Source: Chloranthus sessilifolius (lineage: Eukaryota; Streptophyta; Magnoliopsida; Chloranthales; Chloranthaceae). Taken from it: a stretch of 64,000 nucleotides of DNA. Made by a program: the position numbers and the translations under genes. The DNA lies in contig CM037588.1 in the NCBI GenBank assembly GCA_021018995.1, positions 152,043,725-152,107,724 on the forward strand, given 5' to 3'. Of the stretch, positions 57,601 through 64,000 are shown piece by piece. Within the stretch, counting starts at the first letter, position 1. Each line of letters opens with the position of its first letter. The notes beneath the pieces were generated by a model, which saw only the letters and a program-made list of their open reading frames with translations, searched no databases and had not been told where the DNA came from.

Positions 57601-58790
57601 AAATGGATTCATACACACTGGACTAATGCCTTTGATATCTTTTATCGACCAACCGAGGGCACTTTTTGCTCTTTGAGTACATTCATGAGTTGGCTGATTC
57701 AATCCAAAGGTTGATGATATGATAACGGTTGAGTTTCATTCTCCCTGTAGGCATACTTGAGATTTTCCTAAGAGGTTTAAGTTCTAAGGACACTTTCTCC
57801 TCCTCTTCGCTTTTCCTTGATTAATTCAATTTGAGTTCCACACTCTATTTCGCTCTTCACCTGACGTGTGGAATCCATGTGATTTACTTCTTGGATTAGT
57901 TGATCCACATCAAATTTTCCAAAATGCAAGTTTAGAGGATGATGCATTAAATATTTCATCTACATTTCCTCCATGGGTCATGCCAAGAATAAAAAATGTT
58001 GAGTTCCCATATTTCAAATGATTCATGATCCCATTTTGACAATTGATCAACAGATTGGAGGTTGCTAGAATGGTAGAATCATCGAATATTATTCTTCAAA
58101 TTTGATGCTTGTCTAGAACAAAAAATCTAGTAGAAAGAATCCACCTTGATGAGGACATCTTCCAATTCCTCGAGGGATCTTTACGACCGATCATAATCAA
58201 GGGTCATGGTCTTAAGTTCTCCCAATTCGAGCTATACACGTATAAGGCAACAAGTTGACACTTGCTCCTAAGTCCAAAAGGGCTGATCAATAGTTATCGC
58301 CGATGATGATCGAGATTGTAGGACAACCCGGTCCTTGTATTTGATTGGGAGCTTTTTGCAACATCGAACAACCACTAAGAAAGCCTTTTTCTAATATTGG
58401 TCTTTCTTTGATTGTGACCAATTCCTTCAAAAATTTAGCATAAGGTACTTGACGGATGGCATCCAAAGGGGAATATTAATTTTAATTGCTTGAAAATCTC
58501 ATTTATTCCTTCCACATCGCGATTTCTCTGGTGCCATCAATCTGGGTACTGCTTTCGGAACAAGACTTTTCTCCTGTCCACTCTTGTCATCTGATATGTC
58601 TTTTGCTTGTACTGTGTCATCAATTTCTTCTCTCTCTTCGATTTCTTCTCCATCGACTCTTCCTCCTCCTCCGCAACACTACTTTGTTATCGACCGCTTT
58701 CAGATCTCAACGTTGTGATCCTCAATTTGTTGTTGATTATCCTCTTGTGTTGAAGTTGATGTTTGTTCAACAACCATTTGGCCCTTGTTA
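57601..58790 (-). pseudogene. Protease region of the Athila-like element
   Basis: Near 58300-58240 the minus strand reads ALLDLGASVNLLPYT, the Athila protease active-site motif (DLGAS). Upstream of it (58790-58700) a frame reads IETQIGQLASFLSKEE-like text, the gag C-terminal motif of this group. Frameshifts separate the pieces. Confidence 0.75.
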
Positions 58791-60115
58791 GGAACAGTTT
58801 GGCTTGAACGAACCTTTTCTTCTTTCGAGAAAGGATGCCAATTGCCCAATTTGGGTCTCTATTTTAGAGATTGATAATGAATTCAGAATGAGTTCAAGAG
58901 AAGGTATGTGATTTCCGGGTTGTTAAATCCGTGTGGAAATAAGACAAAATTTTGTTGTGGTTGGTTTTGATAACCTCCCATTGGTCATGAAATCAAAAAT
59001 TTGCCGTCAAACCCGATTTTGATTGTATTGAAATTGATTCGTTATTGAACCCTTTTGACCGTAGTTCTCATTTTGAAATTTTGTCTCTGATTCTTTGATT
59101 ATCTTGTTTCCATGAGAAATTTGGTGGTATCTCCAGCTATTTGGGTTTGAAAAATGTTTCCTTGATTCCGCATAATTATTCACAACATTTAATCTTCATG
59201 ATAGTTCGCATTGAAGGACAATCATATATGCATTGACTTGACATTGAATATCATATGCACATTCTTCTTTACTTTCAATTCCTCCACTTGTTGAGTGAGG
59301 AAATCAAGTTTAGCCATCAAATCAATATAGTCCTCCTTTCTTGAACTCCGCTGATGATCACGGCTTTTGTCTCTAGTCTTGAAATCCAAAGAATCCTCAC
59401 TAGCTTTTCTAAGAAAGCATAAGATTCGTTTTAAGGCTCGGAATCCCCATCCACCAGATGTCTATTTGATTGATTCACCATGTTTCCACTTTGAGTATCC
59501 AAAGTGACATTTGAGTAAGAGATCCATGAATCTATCCCAAGCTTCATATAATCTCTCTTTCTTTCCTTTTAAAGATCAGAACTTTGATGAAACTTTGACC
59601 ATCTGATCCTGAACATGGTAATCCCATGGCTTTATCCATAGAGAAGGAAATTGAGCGATTTCAGATACATTCCTTTCATCAAACTTTATGCGGATTGAAA
59701 ACATGATGGGGTATTTTAGATTATCGAGAGAATAGCTTCTCTCAATGTTGGTTCTTCCTTAACAGATGAGCGGACATTTAAGTCTTTAACATCCGGTATG
59801 GATCTTCTCGCCCATGCCATGAAAAATTGGAAGGATTTGGATGACATTTGTCCGAATTTCAAACCGCCACTGTGTGGCGGGGTATACAATGCATGATGGG
59901 GTATTTGTAGTTATCAGAGAGAACAGTTCTCTCAATGTTGGTTCTTCCTCTTGTTCGAGTTGCCCATTCATGTTGTCAGTCATATTGACTTCAGTGGATA
60001 ATTCACTTAAAAATTTCTGCCTTGATCTAGCGTCCTTACAATTCGATCGGCAGGCACGTTCGATCTCAGAATTTAACGGTTCTAAATTTCTCTCTTTAGA
60101 AGACCTAGTGTGCAT
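58791..60115 (-). pseudogene. gag of the Athila-like element, broken, with internal duplication
   Basis: ATG 60115 gives MHTRSSKERNLEPLNSEIER, the usual start of Athila-type gag, followed by EEEPTLRELFSLITTNTPSC and FEIRTNVIQILPIFHGMGEK. Further on, SKFHQSSDL, KRDYMKLGIDSW and NRHLVDGDSE match the capsid region. The block around EEPTLRE occurs twice (59955-59896 and 59759-59703), a tandem duplication of about 190 bases. Many stops. Confidence 0.82.
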
Positions 60116-60176
60116 ACAAAGGATGCACAGAGCGGAGGTTTTCGGCAGAAAAACCTCGAAACAAAAATAAAATTTT

Positions 60177-60228
<52 letters not shown>

Positions 60229-60420
60229 AAATCGATTAATCGAGTATAACTCGATCAATCGAGGCAAGCTCGACGCATCGACAGTGTGGGTCGATGCATC
60301 GACCTTCAAAAAAAAATTTTTTTTTTTTTTTTTTTTTTTTAATTAAGCAAAAATACTATTTTAATCCTCGAAAATTCCTAAAATTTATTGTCTACCAAAA
60401 ATTTAGATTTTCTAAATTTA
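60116..60420 (-). repeat. Leader with homopolymers and TCGA palindromes
   Basis: 46 T (60179-60224), a second A/T run (60308-60340), and between them TCGATTAATCGA, CTCGATCAATCGAG, TCGACGCATCGA and TCGATGCATCGACC (60230-60303). The last motif also occurs in the LTR. No gene. Confidence 0.85.
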
Positions 60421-60439
60421 ATCCCCGGCAACAGCGCCA
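60421..60439 (-). other. Primer binding site, tRNA-Asp type
   Basis: TGGCGCTGTTGCCGGGGAT on the minus strand, one base from the usual TGGCGCCGTTGCCGGGGA. It lies six bases inside the 5' LTR. Confidence 0.92.
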
Positions 60440-60445
60440 AAAACT

Positions 60446-62257
60446 TGATGTGATATTTTTATGTAATGTTTTACTCGCAAGTGCACGAATCGGTTTGTAT
60501 ATAGTCGGTGCGGAGTACGAGATCGTTCCCACGAGGACTAATTTTGAAACATCTAAAAGAGACAAGCAATTCTAAAAATCTATTAAGATCTAACAGTATT
60601 CTACCAGTTTTATGATTTAAGTGGTTGATGATAATTAATGACTACAAAATAAAATTCAATTGATGATTCACAAATAAAAGTGAAGATGATAAAGATGAAG
60701 ATGCTAAATCCTCCCATCTTTGGTCCGTTCTTCCTATAATATAAATCTAAGGATTAAATTATGAGATATTTCATTGGTAACAAACATCTTTTATGGAAGA
60801 TCAATGGTCAACACCCTAATAGGTTCCACGTTGCATCCCTGCAATCAGGACTTAGATGATTTTCATATTATAGATCTGGGATCAAGGGCACGGCTAGGCA
60901 CGCATGATCTCAGGTTCAAATAAAATTCATCCCCAAGGTGGGTGAAAATTCCAACAAGAATACCACTTACAAATCTGAAATCAAGGGCATGGCTCGGCAC
61001 ACTTTATTCAGATTAGGGATATTTAAGATAAAATTACCATTACAGAACCAAGATCCAGGGCATGGCTCGGCACACTCGATCCCAGAACATAATCGTAATT
61101 AGATCCACACGATAAAAGCAAAAAGACCATAACAATGATTGGGTAAAATTACCGTCACAGATCTGAGATCCCGGGCATGACTCGGCACACGCGATCCCGG
61201 TTAGTGGCGGGGATTTCATCCATTCATGATAGCACAACAACCATAAAAATAAAATCTCATATTTTAATCCTTAATTTATATTATTAAAAGTACATCCCTC
61301 AGATGGGAATCATTAGATCCCCATCCCTATAAATTTAGCCACACATATTGTAAGTAAATGAAATAAATAAATAAAGACGGGAAAATAACATGAATTAAAA
61401 TTACCTCGAACTTCAAAATAAATTACGTTGATCCACACGGATGATAATCTTCAGAAACGAAATAAATGCAGGAATAAACTTTGAACAAAATTTATGAACT
61501 GAATACTGAAAAATTAAAGAACAAAGCTCTCAAAAAGAATAATAAAATTTCTCTATTTCTATGTCTAATTATGAAAAACAATGGCTAAAAACTAAGAACA
61601 CTAAAAACTAAAACTAAAAAACTCTAATTCTAATCTCCTACGTTATTCTAATGCTGAAAAAGAATCTCCCTTCTCCTGAAGTGTTTGAGTCTTTAAATAG
61701 AATCCGTCACGCAAAGGTCTCTCAATTCGACTTTTTAGGGTCGATTAATCGACCAAGGGCTGTCGATGCATCGAGCCGACAAGAAATCCAAAAAATCATG
61801 TTTCCAGTGTCAGATTCGTGTCAGACTGAAACTCTGGCTCGATTAATCGACCTGTAGGGTCGATGCATCGACCCCAGAAATCCGTGAAATTCAGCACTTC
61901 CTTTGGTTCAGACACTGCTTCAGTATTCCGGCCATACCTTTCTATCCCGAACTCGGATGGAGACGATTGTTGCGCCATTAGAAAGCTGACGAAAAGATCT
62001 ACAACTTCTATGTTTGGACAATTTTGTAATTCGGCCGTCTTGAAGTTCCAAATTTAGCCGCAAGTCACACCAAGTTCTTGATTACCCGAAGTTGCAGTGT
62101 TTTGGTATTATATTCAGAATTCTTGTACTGTTTTCTATACTTGGCTTGTATTTACCTGAAACACTTCAAATCTAATCAATCTTATCAGATAGCCTTCATC
62201 GGATAGCTAACTATAGGTATTTAGGGGCAAAATATCCTCATTTTTCAGTACTCATCA
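60446..62257 (-). repeat. 5' LTR of the Athila-like element
   Basis: 1812 bp from TGATGTGATATTTTT to CAGTACTCATCA. It differs from the 3' LTR by scattered substitutions, an 11-base partial duplication ('gtgtcagattc' near 61812) and the indel cluster near 60970-61150. Confidence 0.95.
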
Positions 62258-62654
62258 GCCATCAATCGAAGAAGTTACGACTACCATAACTTTTGTGAGA
62301 AATAGTTTTTCACCGCTTGCTTTAGACAAACATACGACGAGCAATGGGTTCACACCCTCGATAAAAGTCAATGGGAGTTCCAAGCAGAGCAACTCTCTGA
62401 AAATATGAAAGTGAGACCACCCTATTATTGCCGAAAGCAAGCCGGCCGTCCGAGAAAGAGAATGATAAGGTCTAAGGGTGAGGTTAGGGCACTATAGTGT
62501 AGCAGGAGCAGTGAATATGGTCACAACCGTAGGAGCTGCACGGCAGTGGGACCGATGGGTTGACAGTGTATATTTTTAATAATGATAGATTGAATATAAA
62601 CTAGAAATTTAGAATCCATGTTTTTTTATTGTAATATAGTCTTTACCGATGAAT

Positions 62655-62935
62655 CATAGAGTCGTCATCGACTGTATCCATAATCGATATCGACTCTATA
62701 TAGAGTCGCCATTGACTATTTATAAAATCGATATCGATTCATTTAAGAATCGGTATCGATTATGGATACAGTCGATGACGACTCTATATATAGTCGATAG
62801 CGATTACATTAAGAGTTGTTACCGATTAGTTATATAGTCGATGACGACTCTATATGTAGTCGATAGCGATTACATACAGAGTCGTTACCGATTAGTTATA
62901 TAGTCGATGACGACTATATATGTAGTCGATAATGG
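62655..62935. repeat. TCGA palindrome array between mudrA and the protease gene
   Basis: About eighteen units of the types GTCGATGACGACT, ATCGATATCGA, AGTCGATAGCGATTA and ACTCTATATAGAGT. A roughly 62-base unit ('atagtcgatgacgactctatatgtagtcgatagcgattaca...' then 'gttaccgattagttat') repeats 2.5 times at 62785-62925. It lies between the two convergent genes. Confidence 0.88.
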
Positions 62936-63051
62936 CTATTATTTCTACTTTTTAACCACAGCTACATAAAAATAGTACAATTATATTCAAAATAATTCAT
63001 TAAGAAAAAATATTTCATTTATATTTATAAAAATATTAAAATACAACCACA

Positions 63052-63960
63052 CTACTGCTGCTGCCCCTCCTTTTTGTCGTCCTTCGCCAGTACTCTGCCA
63101 TCGCCTGTGTATGTAGCAAGTATATGGCCAATTTCTGCCCTGATCCTATCTATATCTGATTGCGCAAAGTCAAATTTTTTCCCCATCATGAAGTACTCGA
63201 CATACTTCACAACAAACACTCCACAATCACACAAGTTGGTCTGTCGGGGGAGGGCTTTGATCCGGCAGTCACTAGATGACCAAGGATAGTTCTTCTTAAT
63301 CAGTGCAACGGAGTCACCGTACGAATATAAAATCACGGGAAGGTATTGGGTCTGTTTCAAAATAATAGAGAGGAGTGTCAGATATGCTAAGCTAACAATA
63401 ATAAAAGATATGCTAAGCAAAATATCTTACCAGCGCCTGCAATTGGGACACATATCTTTCCTTAGAGGGCCTATTAAATATAGGGTCGACAATCATTATC
63501 GATCGTTCGACTACCTTCACAATCGCAAGCGCCCAGTGTAGTGGTTGTTCTGAATGTATTGACATAAATATCTACAAAAAAGTAATATAATCTCAAAGGG
63601 TATGATAGAAAAATTAAAAAGAATAATTATAAAGAGGATAAAAGCATACTATGCTGCATTCGTGAGCCCACAGATTTCGAACCTCATTGAAGAAGAAAGT
63701 TTCCATCAGCTTCTTCCCTCCGGTCTCTTTTTGTCTATAGACAGCCTACCGTTGAACTTAAACCTCGATCGATTGGTCGTATAATTTTTCAGCAAGCAGG
63801 AACTTATTGAAATCTCTCAGTTCATAGCCCATGTACGTCAGCGCGGCAAGGTCCATAAGGAAGTTTTTGAGATTTTTATCAAGATGAATTTTATCATCAA
63901 TTACTTCCAAATGTCTCAGGTAGGCGCCCATAACTTGAAACCAATGCAGTTAGAGTGAAA
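63052..63960 (-). pseudogene. Ulp1-like (C48) cysteine protease gene of the MULE, partial
   Basis: Minus strand. Three exons are supported: 63960-63650, 63571-63431 and 63351-63052. The introns (63649-63572, GTATGC...TTGTAG; 63430-63352, GTAAGA...AAACAG) keep the frame. Exon 2 has QPLHWALAIVKVVERSIMIV, with the catalytic His of the HW motif and the Asp in IVDP. Exon 3 has PRQTNLCDCGVFVVKYVEYF, with Gln and the catalytic Cys. It ends GDGRVLAKDDKKEGQQQ and TAG or TAA near 63050. Stops in exon 1 near 63760-63780 may mark decay or another intron. The 5' part is outside. Ulp1 enzymes cleave SUMO-like conjugates. Listed as pseudogene with doubt: the catalytic exons are intact. Confidence 0.82.
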
Positions 63961-64000
63961 TATATAATCGTTATCGACTCTATAAGTCATCGATGATGAT
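63961..64000. repeat. Start of a further TCGA motif array at the window edge
   Basis: 'aatcgttatcgactctataagtcatcgatgatgat' has the same ATCG/CGACTCTATA vocabulary as the arrays at 47878 and 62655. It is cut by the window edge. Confidence 0.55.

Larger units (their letters stand above)
50518..62257 (-). mobile_element. Athila-like LTR retrotransposon inserted in mudrA
   Basis: 11.7 kb, minus strand. LTRs 50518-52308 (3') and 60446-62257 (5'), with a perfect 5-bp duplication GCCAT (50513-50517 and 62258-62262). The ends are TGATG...CATCA. The primer site (60421-60439) is the tRNA-Asp type, and the polypurine tract is next to the 3' LTR. The internal region carries remnants of gag, protease, RT, RNase H and integrase resembling Athila, in that order, all broken many times. 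The two LTRs are about 97 percent alike by eye, so the insertion is much younger than the decay of its genes. Confidence 0.95.
48082..62497 (+). pseudogene. mudrA: MULE transposase (mudrA-type), split by a retrotransposon
   Basis: Coding pieces 48082-50517 and 62258-62497. ATG 48082 starts MADVRIPLLCHYDG, the usual mudrA N-terminus. After a frameshift near 48495 and three PFGEG repeats (48770-48870), the MuDR DNA-binding zinc domain follows (49090-49340; FKIGEIFQDKQTF, C.EPDCSSRIHA, THTC). The transposase core has LLVDGTHLRGRF (first Asp), FITDISKSLINAV (second Asp), YHNYCMRHM and ESLNSVLK (Glu). The SWIM finger CSCRRWHIHGLLCSH is followed by the retrotransposon. Reading resumes in frame at NRRSYDY and ends with KQAGRPRKRR. 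Stops at 49802, 49808, 50045 and 62303 make it a pseudogene. Confidence 0.92.
47419..64000 (+). mobile_element. MULE with transposase and Ulp1 protease genes (right end outside)
   Basis: Contains a mudrA-type transposase gene (plus strand) and, convergent to it, a Ulp1-like protease gene (minus strand). TCGA palindrome arrays lie before the transposase, between the two genes and at the right edge. An LTR retrotransposon interrupts it at 50518-62257. MULEs that carry a Ulp1-like gene are known in plants (Kaonashi elements of Arabidopsis, CUMULE of melon). The left end is a guess: GGGAAATTTACTTGACACGC at about 47419 has the G-then-A/T start usual for MULE termini. No terminal inverted repeat can be tested because the right end is missing. 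Confidence 0.75.

Overview
This window is nuclear DNA of a flowering plant, in a gene-poor, probably heterochromatic stretch built almost entirely from nested transposable elements. The evidence is Ty3/gypsy lineages typical of angiosperms (Tat with a second RNase H, Athila-like, and a chromodomain element), two hAT elements, a Mutator-like element (MULE), fold-back MITEs, a TRIM, long AT microsatellites and an AT-rich background. I found no convincing host gene, no tRNA, rRNA or other RNA gene, and no prokaryotic feature. The species cannot be named from this sequence alone.

Layout. 1-3163: the 5' part of a minus-strand LTR retrotransposon (gag-like fragment, tRNA-Asp-type primer site, LTR) that runs off the left edge. 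3164-17749: a minus-strand Tat-lineage element with gag, protease, RT, RNase H, archaeal-type RNase H, integrase and 5' LTR. Its integrase is split by a solo LTR (5100-7488, TSD GTAAA). 17750-21370: short repeats, including fold-back elements, a retroposed fragment with an 18-bp duplication and an insertion with an 11-bp duplication. 21538-27540: a second Tat LTR flanked by a primer site on one side and a polypurine tract on the other, interrupted by a hAT element (22272-26591) with matching TIRs and an 8-bp TSD. 27545-41128: a hAT remnant split by a 12.9-kb plus-strand chromovirus (27912-40771, TSD GAATT).

41129-47418 is non-coding and holds fold-back MITEs and a TRIM. From about 47419 to the right edge lies a MULE. 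It has a mudrA-type transposase gene on the plus strand and, convergent to it, a Ulp1-like (C48) cysteine protease gene with intact splice junctions. Three arrays of TCGA-centred palindromes accompany these genes. An 11.7-kb Athila-like retrotransposon (50518-62257, TSD GCCAT) is inserted inside the SWIM zinc-finger codons of the transposase.

How the parts relate. These are successive insertions, each disabling its host, and nearly all genes are broken. In the chromovirus every premature stop I checked in the recognised frames can be explained by one C-to-T or G-to-A change, the expected scar of methylcytosine deamination. The items most worth pursuing are the MULE with its protease and palindrome arrays, the chromovirus with an extra ORF in the env position and two putative introns, the recurrent reiterated palindromes in unrelated LTRs, and the Athila-like element whose LTRs are young but whose genes are old wrecks.
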